Made by a program: the position numbers and the translations under genes | Notes under the pieces: generated by a model | Seen by the model: the letters and a program-made list of their open reading frames with translations, nothing else | The model's database searches: none | What the model was told of the DNA's origin: nothing | Origin: Leishmania infantum JPCM5 | Taxonomy: Eukaryota > Euglenozoa > Kinetoplastea > Trypanosomatida > Trypanosomatidae | NCBI RefSeq assembly: GCF_000002875.2 | Contig: NC_009408.2 | Location: 472,501-536,500, forward strand | DNA: 64,000 nt | Reading direction: 5' to 3' | In this document: in pieces, positions 27,779 to 37,765 of the stretch | Layout of the letters: every line of letters begins with the position of its first letter | How positions within the stretch are numbered: the stretch's first letter is position 1

Positions 27779-29389
27779 ATGTCAACTCCGGAGCAGCTTC
27801 CCGCGCTCTCAGCGGCGGGCTCACCGTCGTCGGGAGGGGCTTCCTCGCATCACTCACCGCACGAAGCATCGCTCTCGTTTCCCGCTTCGGTGATTCCTGG
27901 CGACGCCTCTGCGGAGTCTCCGCGCGCTTGGTCGATGCCGCGGTCTTCAACGGCGAGCGAGGAAAGCGCAGCAACATCGCAACTGCAGCAAAAGCCAGAT
28001 GCACCGGAGTCACGCCTTGGGGGGCGGAAAGTGGTGTACTTTGTGGATCACTCCGTCACTTCCATAGCCTATGCAGAGGGTCATTTGATGCGACCGTCTC
28101 GTGTGCGTGCGCTGCACGCGCTTGTTCATTCCCTGGGCCTCGACAATGCAGAATGCATGACTGTATGTCATGCTCGTCCGGCGACGGCGGAGGAAATGGG
28201 GGCGTTTCACCGCAGCGCGTACTTGGAATGTCTGCGGCAGGCACCGGTCATTTGCGGAAATCCGCTGGACGAGATGTCCTTAGCTTTTCAGAAGGAATTC
28301 GACGTCCCGTTCGCGTCTCAGAACGGCGACTGCCCTCTCTTCCCTGAGGTGTGGGCGCTGGTGTCCAGCCAGGCCGGCGCCTCGCTTGCCTGTGCAGAGG
28401 CCCTCGTACGCGGCGATGCAACGGTGGCGATGAACTGGGCAGGCGGCATGCATCACGCCGCTGCCGCCCACGCAAGCGGGTTCTGCTTTGTGAATGACAT
28501 TGTGTTGTGCATCCGCCGGCTGCTGCGGCACTACCAGCGCGTCCTCTACGTTGACCTGGACGTGCATCACGGGGACGGCGTGGAGGGGGCCTTTTATGGC
28601 AATCACCGCGTGATGACGCTCTCGCTGCACCAGTTCGGCAACGGCTTCTTCCCCGGCACCGGCGACTATCCGACGCGTGAGACGGCCGACAGCTTCGCCA
28701 TCAACGTCCCGCTGCCCACGCGCACGGGAGACGCCGCGTACCTCTTGTCGTTCCGCACTGCACTCTCCAGCGTGGTTCAGTGCTTTGATCCGGAGGCGAT
28801 GGTCGTGCAATGCGGCGCGGACACCATAGCGGGCGACCTCATTGGGCGGCTTTGCGTCACTACGTTGGCGCACACGCAGTGTGTGGCAGATGTGCTGTCG
28901 CTTGAGCGACCGACGGTACTGCTTGGTGGAGGCGGTTATCACGTGTTTCACACAGCGCGCTGCTGGGCGATCCACACCGCCACCGCGCTGGGTCGCACAG
29001 CTGCACAGTTGCCCTTGTACATCCCGCGCACAGACCCGTACTATATGGATTACCGGCGCGAATGCACACCGAAGCGTCCGACGCTGCATGTGTTTCTCGA
29101 CCCTGACGTCGATGATCCGCTGCCGCTGGGGGACAGCTTGGCGTTCTGGCGTCAGCTCTGTCGCAGCATCCAGTGGCAGATGCGCGCTGCCCGCCTTGTG
29201 CGGCAGGGGTTTTTCCGTACACTACAGCTTTGCCGGCAGCGACGGGCAGCGTTGCTGAGACAGTTCGCTACGCAAGAGGCAGGGAGAGAATCTGGTATCG
29301 GTGTCAGCGGCCCTAAGCGCCCGCGCTCAGCAAATGCAACGGACCGCGATGCCAAGGAGGGGGTGGAGGACCGAGTGGTCTCGGCGTGA
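27779..29389 (+). CDS. Class I histone deacetylase
   Basis: 536 residues from a true ATG. The first 80 residues are Ser/Ala-rich and probably disordered; the deacetylase domain starts at VVYFVDHSV. Catalytic elements are intact: the His pair in GGMHHA (H225, H226), the zinc ligands D261 and H263 in DLDVHHGDG, D348 in QCGADT, and the transition-state Tyr (Y387) in GGGGYH. This, with ARCWAIHTA after the Tyr, marks the class I (RPD3) type rather than class II or sirtuins. Trypanosomatids have a few DAC paralogues; I cannot say which this is. It removes acetyl groups from histone lysines, presumably in the nucleus, with a basic C-terminal segment (GPKRPRSANATDRD) that could act in nuclear import. 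Confidence 0.9.
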   Translation: MSTPEQLPALSAAGSPSSGGASSHHSPHEASLSFPASVIPGDASAESPRAWSMPRSSTASEESAATSQLQQKPDAPESRLGGRKVVYFVDHSVTSIAYAEGHLMRPSRVRALHALVHSLGLDNAECMTVCHARPATAEEMGAFHRSAYLECLRQAPVICGNPLDEMSLAFQKEFDVPFASQNGDCPLFPEVWALVSSQAGASLACAEALVRGDATVAMNWAGGMHHAAAAHASGFCFVNDIVLCIRRLLRHYQRVLYVDLDVHHGDGVEGAFYGNHRVMTLSLHQFGNGFFPGTGDYPTRETADSFAINVPLPTRTGDAAYLLSFRTALSSVVQCFDPEAMVVQCGADTIAGDLIGRLCVTTLAHTQCVADVLSLERPTVLLGGGGYHVFHTARCWAIHTATALGRTAAQLPLYIPRTDPYYMDYRRECTPKRPTLHVFLDPDVDDPLPLGDSLAFWRQLCRSIQWQMRAARLVRQGFFRTLQLCRQRRAALLRQFATQEAGRESGIGVSGPKRPRSANATDRDAKEGVEDRVVSA

Positions 29390-31570
29390 TAGTTGCGGAG
29401 GAGGAGTGCACTTCGGCCTCTCCTTGCCACTGCTTTTTCTTTGACTTGCTGCTTACATCGTGCCCGCGTGTGTGAGGAGAGGGAGGAAACAAGCCTGGCG
29501 CAGCACTGACGCACAATCACGCACATGCGCACACGTACTCACAGAGGCCCACACACGAGCGCAAAGAAAAGAGAACGCCCACAATGACGACGGAACAAAA
29601 CATTGAAACGTGCACGACAGAGGAAGATGTGGGAGGGGCTGAGAGGGAGAGAGAGGAGGGAGGAGACGCTCAGACCGCATCTCCGTTTCCATGCCTTACA
29701 CGCAGGATCTTTGTAAGCTCGTGTGCACGTCTCCCGCTCTCCCTCCCCGCACACACTCGCACACGGACTCGCTTTGTTTCGTGTGTTGCCTCTCCCTTTC
29801 TTCTCTTGCCTTCCGGCGAGGGCTCTTCATGGGGTGTGTCTTCTGCGCCGCTCGCTAACTCTCCTGTTGCACCTGAACCGGGGCTGCATGGTTCGCTTTT
29901 TCTTTGCCATCGTACTCTCTCTTGTATTGCCCTTTCCTTTTTTTTGTCTTCCCCTTTCCTCTCCTCACGCATGACTGCACGGTTCGGTGGGCGTGGCGTC
30001 AAACACACGCGTTTCTCCTCGGGCACAACGCGTGCACATATATCACATTTCTGCAATTACCCACACGCACCTGCTGCAGGTACTTGACTGTCTCGTCGCC
30101 GCCGCCGGCCTTTGTCGCACTTGCACTCTTGTGTATCTCGGAGGCGAGCACAAAAGGAGAGATCGAAAAAAAAAAGAATACACAAGACGGATCTACCTTT
30201 GGGCCTCACTTCACGTGCAACGCTCCGCATAATCGGACTCCCTATCTTCGTTTTCCTCCATCTCTTCTCTCCCCCTTGTCGTTCGCGTTCTTGTATCTTG
30301 TCCGTTTCGTTTTCGAGTCTCTTGTCGTTGCTGCTGCTGCGACTTGCCCTCTTCTCTCCCTTCTTCGGTCGCACTCCCCTCCCCTCCCGACGTGTATCTT
30401 CGATTGCATTTTTTCTTTCATCTGCCCTTTTCCTTTCTCTCTTTTCGGTTTGGCGCGGTTGCCATTACGCTCCTCTCGGTGTGCATTCCTTCTCTTCTCC
30501 CCCCTTCGCACGCGCCTCGGTGTCGGTACTCCCGCTCTTAGAGCGGTTACACTTTTCAGTTGGTCTGATTTCGTAAGCCTCGCTGTCCGGCTCGCACGCG
30601 CTTCTCCCGAGTCTCTCTTTCTCTTCCACCTCCCTGACCGGTTCGTGCCCACACACCCTTTACTCGCACTCCATCACTGTGGGCTTTGGCGGTTTGTTTT
30701 TGTTCATGTGTGTGTTTTTGGTGGAATTGACTACATCTGTTGTGCATCTCTGCCTGTCTGTGTGTCTGTGTGTGTGTGGAGGGTTCTCGGCACTGCCCCT
30801 CTCACTTGCATTTCTCTGCTTGTTGCTGCTGACCCTGCGTTGCATGAGGATTGCCTGCGCAGTGTGAACGAACCGCTGCTGTGCCTTGCACAATACACTG
30901 GGACTGTTGGAGGGCGCTGGTGCAGTGTTGCTGGCTTCTGTTGTCAGCACGTCTCCTCTTTCCTTTTTTCTGTTTGCGCCGAAAGGGGGTATCGTACACG
31001 AACAAAGGCTTGTATCACCTTTGCGCCTCCATCCGAGGGCACTGCCGCGCCTTCCTCCCAGCCCCGGCCTTTTTTGTCTTCTAGATAGCTGTGCGAGGAG
31101 GGGTACGTTCTGGAGCTTGTTGTCGTCGTGACGAAGTGCGACAGGAGGGTGAGTGCGGGTGGGGTGGGGGCTGGAGAGTCGGAAACAACCGCTTTGGCGT
31201 GTCTCGTTGTCGCATCTGTTTTTTTTTTCCTTCTCTTTGATCTTCGTGCCCTGTCGTGCTTCGCACCCCGCACGTTGTCCTTTTATTTTTCGTTGTCTTG
31301 CTCCCTGCATTCTATCACCCACCCGCCCCTACGCTACCGTATACACCGACTCGCACTCTTTCTCATCATCAGCAGGAGCTCTCGCTCCTCCTTTTTTTCC
31401 TTCGCTCACGCATCTCCGCTCGTGTGCCTCGGCTTGTTCGTACTGTGTCTCCGACAACGATCATCACCTCGAAAGCCTCTCCTCTCCTCTCGCTGCTGCT
31501 TTGCTCGTGTATTTGTGTTCGCGTTGAAAAGGGCCTACCCTCCATCCGATTACGAATATAGACGCCACCC
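29390..31570. other. Long pyrimidine-rich intergenic spacer
   Basis: 2.2 kb, mostly CT- and T-rich from about 29750 onward, with several possible acceptor AGs. Frames open here (for example 29904-31088) are translations of pyrimidine tracts, rich in Phe, Leu, Ser and Cys without domain features. No gene seen. Confidence 0.6.
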
Positions 31571-32764
31571 ATGACGATGGCAAACCTCTGCCTTGGCGAG
31601 GATTTTAGTGAGGAGCTCACCTGCGCGGTGTGTCTTGACTCATGGAAGGACCCGGTCGAGCTGATGCCGTGTGGGCACATCTTCTGCAAGGCGTGTGCGA
31701 CGGGCTTGAAGGAGTGCCCCGTGTGTCGGGACCCCATCCGCTCCACAAAAGCGCCGAACCGCACATTAGTCAACATGGCGCTGCAGATCCGGGTAAAGTG
31801 TAGACGGTGCCAGTGGAAGGGGACACGTGAGCAAGGGATGAGCCACGTATGCGGGAAGGCGAGCTGCAGCTCGCCGAACCAGCCATCGTGTCCGCCTTGG
31901 ATTACAAAGTCGCAGCCACAGCAGCACCCCACTGCCGCCAAGTTTCCCTCTCCATACACGCAGCAGTCGTCGAATTCAGGCTATGCGTCATCACCCGGAC
32001 AGACACAGCAACCAACACAGAACTATCCGGATTTGTGGGAGAGCGGTGCTCCGACGCAGCTTCTGCAGCAGTCGGCTGGATACTCGACGGGCTGCGGCAA
32101 CGCTTACTCAGGTGCTGCCCCACCTCCTAGTGGCGGCAACGCAAGCTCTCAAGCAAGCTACCCCACCACCAACAACTACTTGAATCAGTCCGGGGCGGGC
32201 TACTCCGGCTACAATCAGCAGCCACAACCGTCACGCTCGCTGCAGAGCCGCTACCGCGTGATTGAGCCGACCGGCCCACGCCCGTGGACGCTGTACGGAT
32301 TGGACCAGTCCGAGTACGACCAGATCGTTTCTCTCTTTGTTTTCTTCGACGATAACGAAAGCGGTAATCTGGAGCCGAATGAGGTGACCCGTCTCGCACG
32401 TTGGCTGAACTTTGCGAACACTCCGCAGGACGTGAAGCGGATCTTCGACGATATGGACGTTGACCGCAGCGGAAAGCTCTCCCTCGGCGAGTTCTTGACG
32501 TGGCTTCGGTACAACAAGCCGAACCCGCAGGCCCTCTACGGCCTCACGCAGTCGCAGTACAATACAATCATGATGCAGTTCCATACGTACGACACGAATC
32601 AGGACGGGTGCCTAGAAATGAACGAGTTTTCTCGGTTAGTGCAGAATCTCGGCGACGTGGGCGATGCTGTCACAGCGCAGCGTCTGTTCCAGATGATCGA
32701 CCAGGATCGCGACGGTGTCATCAGCCTGCACGAGTTTCTCCGTTTCCGGGCGGGGAAAGGCTGA
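31571..32764 (+). CDS. RING finger plus four EF-hand protein, copy A
   Basis: 397 residues; ATGs at 31571 and 31577 (MTMANLC or MANLC). RING ligands C18, C21, C34, H36, C39, C42, C49 and C52 are followed by a second zinc-type site C77, C80, H92, C94. A 130-residue Gln/Asn/Ser/Tyr/Pro-rich linker (about 95-227) follows, then a calmodulin-like block with four canonical EF-hand loops starting at about residues 260, 296, 341 and 377, all with acidic first and Glu last positions (for example DVDRSGKLSLGE). This predicts a ubiquitin ligase regulated by Ca2+. The two end modules are almost identical to the gene at 34888 while the linker is not. No SIDER is seen downstream. Confidence 0.88.
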   Translation: MTMANLCLGEDFSEELTCAVCLDSWKDPVELMPCGHIFCKACATGLKECPVCRDPIRSTKAPNRTLVNMALQIRVKCRRCQWKGTREQGMSHVCGKASCSSPNQPSCPPWITKSQPQQHPTAAKFPSPYTQQSSNSGYASSPGQTQQPTQNYPDLWESGAPTQLLQQSAGYSTGCGNAYSGAAPPPSGGNASSQASYPTTNNYLNQSGAGYSGYNQQPQPSRSLQSRYRVIEPTGPRPWTLYGLDQSEYDQIVSLFVFFDDNESGNLEPNEVTRLARWLNFANTPQDVKRIFDDMDVDRSGKLSLGEFLTWLRYNKPNPQALYGLTQSQYNTIMMQFHTYDTNQDGCLEMNEFSRLVQNLGDVGDAVTAQRLFQMIDQDRDGVISLHEFLRFRAGKG

Positions 32765-34044
32765 CCATAGCGAGGGAGAACCGAGGCTGCCCGAAGTGGC
32801 TCGATGACAGAAGAGGGCGCAGGAGAGGGGCGGTCGAGCGTTATCTTGTGAGTCGGAGAAGCAAGGCTGGAGTTGTTGTTGCAGAGGATCAGAGAAATAC
32901 CCACCACAGACCTATCGTCTCCCTCTCCAGGCTTTATCGTGTGACAAGTACAGACGGGCAGTGTATGACATGACGATCGTGAGGATGGTGGACTGTCTCG
33001 TGGTGGTACAGCGGGACGCTGTGAACGTACGTGTGGTAAGGGGCGGCGTGCTGACCACGGTGACGGATCCGTTGTATTCTGTGGCAGTGCAACTATTTCC
33101 TTTTTGTGGGATGCTGTGTTATTGCTGAACACGTGGAGCGGTGGTCGCCGCCGGCTGCCGTTCCCTTCTTCCTTGTTTGTGGTAGCACTGCTTCTCTTCT
33201 TTCACTTCTCTAGTTCTTTCCCGTCTGCTGTCCCACTCTTTCTTTCTGAGGATTTCTTCCACGCGCCATTTCATGTACCATGGCCTCCTGCGAAACCCCA
33301 TGTGCGCGTGCGTGGTGGACGGGGCTCGTCGCCTTTTTCACGGAAATCCTAAGGAAAACAACTAAACACCGAAAAGAAAGGCGCAGCGGGCCAGCCGGCG
33401 GCCCTGCGCATCGACTACTCGCCTCGTGTGTGTTTGTGTTTTGAATTCATGCCTCCTTTTTGGTTATGCGCACAGTTTTGCGCTGGCTGAACGGGGGACT
33501 AGGTGTCGCTGTTGGCGGAGGTGATGCACAGGGTCGAGAGCGGCTCCGGCAGCGTGGCAGGAACACCACATGTATTGACATGTGCACAGCGACATGGACC
33601 TCGTTGCTTAGAAGGCAAGGGGGTGTGCGCAGGCAGGTCTGTCACAGTGCGCTCGGAGCGAGAGAGGAGATGCGGCCTGCGCGAAGAGGGTTTGGTGCGA
33701 GGTACGTTGAGGGGGGAGTTATAAGGGGCTCTAGTCGAGGCGGAGAAGGGTCCTACTGCTCGTGCGTGGGTGGTATATGCTTGTACTAGCTCATGCTCTT
33801 AGCTGTTGTTGCTGTGGATGCGGGTGATGCATCGCCTTCTGACCCCCACCCCCTCTTCTCTATGCAGACTTCGCTGTCGGCTGTGCACGTGTGTAGGGGT
33901 TTTTTCGAGGTCTGTTACTGCGATTCCTAACTTTGTCCTTTTTTTTCTCGGCTCGTTATTGCCTCTCTGCAACCACTTTCCTCCCTCTCAAGAAAGAGGG
34001 CGTTGTTTTGCTTCGTCATCATAGTCGTGACGGTCGGCGTGAAC

Positions 34045-34079
<35 letters not shown>

Positions 34080-34887
34080 AATGCGAAAACGAGCGTGCAC
34101 TTACATGAGAGGGCGAAGGCTGCAGATGGTGGTGTGTAGTGCGTATGTGCGCACGCGCCTGTGTGCGACAGTTTGCGTTCTCTGAAGTGTGTCTCCGAGG
34201 TATGTGTGCAGGGGCCTGCGTGCGATGGCGCCGCTGGGAAGAGAGCGAGCGAGCGAAAAGGAGGCACGATACCGCGTGGACGTGGTGGCAAAGGGCCGCC
34301 GATCGCCTATTGGTGGTGCCTCGGCTTCTGCAGCGGAGATGGGTGCGGGGCACTGCCACTGTCCCTGATGTTCATCTTTTCCTCTTGAAGGTTTCGCACC
34401 ACTCCCCACCTCTTTCTTTTGTTTCCACGTCTTTCCCCTTGCCCCGCTTCTCTATTCCTCTGTGGTCGTCATGGCGTTGCACTTCCTCTGCACTCTAATG
34501 GCCCCTGAGCGCTGGCGCTCACGACTCTTCTTGAAACCAACGGCTACATGATCGGGGGGGGCCTCTGGCGACACGCATAAACAAAACATACCATATCATT
34601 TATGCCCAATGGCATGGGCGTGTTTGCGTATGGGGGTACGTCTTGTATGGGAGCTGCACTGCATTCTTTCGGGACTCACACACACATATATGTATATATA
34701 TATAGAACGCGCTAGTGCGCGCCTCTTTTCTCTCGTCGTCTGCTTCTGTCAGCACGCTCCTGCCCCTTCCCCCTCCGTGTCCTCTTCAGCGTACTGGGAT
34801 TGAGCAGCATCAAAAAGAGACACCCCGAGAAATAACTCTTGAGCTGATTGTATAGCTCTCCTACGCGTCTTCCTTTGCTCTCCCATA
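32765..34887. other. Intergenic spacer between the two RING-EF-hand genes
   Basis: 2.1 kb without a credible gene. Contains (AC)16 at 34046-34077, a TA-rich run at 34686-34704 and G/T-rich stretches. It shows no similarity I can see to the spacer upstream of copy A beyond general composition, so the duplicated unit does not include the spacer. No SIDER copy found. Confidence 0.6.
34046..34077. repeat. AC dinucleotide microsatellite
   Basis: A pure run of about 16 AC units in the spacer between the RING-EF-hand genes. Confidence 0.9.
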
Positions 34888-35892
34888 ATGGCAAACCTCT
34901 GCCTTGGCGAGGATTTTAGTGAGGAGCTCACCTGCGCGGTGTGTCTTGACTCATGGAAGGATCCGGTCGAGCTGATGCCGTGTGGGCACATCTTCTGCAA
35001 GGCGTGTGCGACGGGCTTGAAGGAGTGCCCCGTGTGTCGGGACCCCATCCGCTCCACAAAAGCGCCGAACCGCACATTAGTCAACATGGCGCTGCAGATC
35101 CGGGTAAAGTGTAGACGGTGCCAGTGGAAGGGGACACGTGAGCAAGGGATGAGCCACGTATGCGGCGCCTCGGGAAGTGGTTCGTGTGCACTGCAGACGA
35201 CGACGCCCTCTACCATGAGACCGCCTCCAGCACCGGCGAGTAGCTCCTCTGCTGCTTACGACTACCGCGCGCCGGTGCCGAGCGCGTGCGCCAACTATGG
35301 TGACTACACTGCACCGCCGAACCTTGAGGATTTTTGGACCAGCGGCGCACCGGCACCACCTGCCACCGCCCCGGGGCGCCCTCGCGTGATTGAGCCGACC
35401 GGCCCACGCCCGTGGACGCTGTACGGATTGGACCAGTCCGAGTACGACCAGATCGTTTCTCTCTTTGTTTTCTTCGACGATAACGAAAGCGGTAATCTGG
35501 AGCCGAATGAGGTGACCCGTCTCGCACGTTGGCTGAACTTTGCGAACACTCCGCAGGACGTGAAGCGGATCTTCGACGATATGGACGTTGACCGCAGCGG
35601 AAAGCTCTCCCTCGGCGAGTTCTTGACGTGGCTTCGGTACAACAAGCCGAACCCGCAGGCCCTCTACGGCCTCACGCAGTCGCAGTACAATACAATCATG
35701 ATGCAGTTCCATACGTACGACAAGAATCAGGACGGGTGCCTAGAAGTAAACGAGTTTTCTCGGTTAGTGCAGAATCTCGGCGACGTGCGCGATGCTGTCA
35801 CAGCGCAGCGTCTGTTCCAGATGATCGACCAGGATCGCGACGGTGTCATCAGCCTGCACGAGTTTCTCCGTTTCCGAAGCGGAAAGTACTAA
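34888..35892 (+). CDS. RING finger plus four EF-hand protein, copy B
   Basis: 334 residues from ATG 34888. The first 278 bases match copy A (31577-31854) with one synonymous difference (GAC to GAT). The C-terminal 493 bases (35383-35875) match 32255-32747 with only a few changes: Thr to Lys and Met to Val in EF-hand 3, and Gly to Arg after it. Both genes then diverge in the last few codons (SGKY here, AGKG in A). The linker is about 60 residues shorter, Pro/Ala/Ser-rich, and shares with copy A only a motif of the form (D/E)(L/F)WxSGAP. All zinc ligands and EF-hand positions are intact. A SIDER begins about 250 bases after the stop. Confidence 0.88.
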   Translation: MANLCLGEDFSEELTCAVCLDSWKDPVELMPCGHIFCKACATGLKECPVCRDPIRSTKAPNRTLVNMALQIRVKCRRCQWKGTREQGMSHVCGASGSGSCALQTTTPSTMRPPPAPASSSSAAYDYRAPVPSACANYGDYTAPPNLEDFWTSGAPAPPATAPGRPRVIEPTGPRPWTLYGLDQSEYDQIVSLFVFFDDNESGNLEPNEVTRLARWLNFANTPQDVKRIFDDMDVDRSGKLSLGEFLTWLRYNKPNPQALYGLTQSQYNTIMMQFHTYDKNQDGCLEVNEFSRLVQNLGDVRDAVTAQRLFQMIDQDRDGVISLHEFLRFRSGKY

Positions 35893-37765
35893 GGCAAACG
35901 ATGCTGGCCTTTTTTCTACTTCGGTTTTGCCTCCTCACGGGCAGAGGCAGCGCGATCTGTGACCATGACAGCACGCAGCACCAGTGACGCTCGAGAAGCG
36001 GGACGACCACAGCCGTTATGTACGTCTCTTTCACCGCTCGTCTTTTGCACGACACGCTCTTCGCTGGTGAGAAGTCGCCGTTGCCACGGCGAATATTATG
36101 GCGAATTGCATCTTTTCTTGATTCCTTGCAGTACCCATACACCCTGCTGTCGTGGGACCCCTCCCAGTGCGTGGTATCGCAGGGTCCAGTGCCCCCACTC
36201 TGTCTGGGGAGGCCGAGCAGCCCCCCTCCACTATCCCCGCCAAAGGCCAGCCCGCTTCTCGTGGTTACAGAGTCATGCACCGACGACGTAGGGGGGAGGT
36301 CGGAGTGAGTCACCGCCACTGCTGTCGGCGGTCAGGTCCTGGATGGCGCTGCGGTGGGGGCACCTGCAACAGTGAGCACGCTTGTGCCATCCGTGTGGTG
36401 GGTGGAGCTCCGGCGTGCCCCCCACCCGGCCCTCACACTGCCTTGCTGGTGGGGGAGCCTGGGCCACCGCGGGCGGGATGCGGCGGGTGGGGACGGGCAT
36501 GGTGGTAGGGGGGCGGCTGTGGGGCGGCCTGCGGGGTCAGGGGCGAGTAGATTGTGAGGCGCGGGGTCCTTGCCGTGATGCGTGCCTGCTGCTGCTTTTC
36601 GCGAGGCGATGGGGCCTGCGGGCAGGGCTGTGCCGAGCGTGGGCTGGGTCATGCTCTGTGGCAGAGGGGACGCGTCGAGGCGACCGAAACGACTCGATTA
36701 GTCTGCCTTACACAGCTTTTTGCTTTTCTCATCGCCGCTTGAGCTGTCGGGCGAGACAGACCGCTCCTGCCCAGATCTCTCTTTGATGTCTTGTGATAGG
36801 TTTTCCTCTCTATTCGTTGTCAGCCTTTTCCTCCACCACCACACTTCTGCTGCTCACGCCGTACGCTTTCATGCAGGTGTACATACCGAAGGTGTGCGTG
36901 TGTGTGTTTGGTGAGGGCGCGCCGCTTCTTTGGCATCTCGTTGATTAATTTTTCTTTCATTTTTAAGGGGGATGCCGATGGGCTCGTCGTCGTTTGTGTG
37001 TGCACGTTGCGCTGCGGCGTCACGCTTGTGCTACACCCCGATAGGGGAGCAGTGAAGTTGGACTTCCTTCTCTTCTCCAACGACGTACACCCGCCCCCAT
37101 TCTTCGCTTCTTACAGGAAGAGGGCAGAGCGTGCTTCGATGCAGCCTCACAAGAAGGCACCCAATGCGGCAAGTAAACCGAAAAAGAAACGAGAGCGACA
37201 CTGGGCAAGTCGTCGGACAGATGTGGTGCTGGGGGATATCGGATCATCTCTCTGCTGCTTTGAATGGGCGTATGTGCGTATATGTGTGTGCTTGCACATG
37301 CGTGCTCCTCAATGTGTGTGCCGCAGACTACACGCAGACATTTGCGTGCACACACCCGCTTCCAGGGGCCAAACAGCGAAAGGAAGCGCACCTGGCCGCT
37401 GCTGTCATGCGCCTGGGGCCCTGTTCTCCGCTGCCTTCTTCCCTGCCTGCTTAGTTCTTCTACCTTCACTTCCGTTGTTTTGTTTGTTTGCCGGCCGACT
37501 TCTCCGGCGTCATACACACGTGCGCGCGCACACAAACACACGCACACACACACGCATAACGTGCGCGCATGCCGGATTTGTCTGCAAGAACACACTCCGG
37601 AACTTCAGTGCCCCGCTGCTTTGAACAGTGAAGAATTGGGCAGCTCCGAAGCCTCGAGGACGGTGGCACGCCATCGACGTCGCACACTCGTTGTATTCAC
37701 AGCACCGCTTCGTATTACGTCGCACATAGACAAACTAAAAGCTCCGTGATTGAAACAACACGGAA
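35893..37765. other. Intergenic spacer holding SIDER copy 4
   Basis: 250 bases of 3' UTR, the repeat at 36144-36675, then about 1.1 kb of GT- and CA-rich sequence (CA-rich at 37515-37555). No gene seen; frames such as 36902-37624 lack domain features. Confidence 0.6.
36144..36675 (+). mobile_element. SIDER-like retroposon copy 4
   Basis: A 532-base sense-orientation copy in the predicted 3' UTR of RING-EF-hand copy B. It shares the cccctcccagtgcg start, gtggttacagag, ggtccttgccg and the gacgcgt end with copy 2, but lacks the tgactctggcg segment present in the other three full or partial copies. Confidence 0.75.

Noticed and set aside
28280..29089. 269-codon minus-strand frame inside the histone deacetylase gene
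   Set aside because: Antisense shadow of a catalytic domain; no independent protein features.
29904..31088. 394-codon + strand frame
   Set aside because: Produced by pyrimidine-rich spacer DNA (Phe, Leu, Ser, Cys runs); no domain, and codon use is unlike the neighbouring genes.
36902..37624. 240-codon + strand frame after SIDER copy 4
   Set aside because: Mixed low-complexity sequence from GT/CA-rich spacer, with no domain or good start context.
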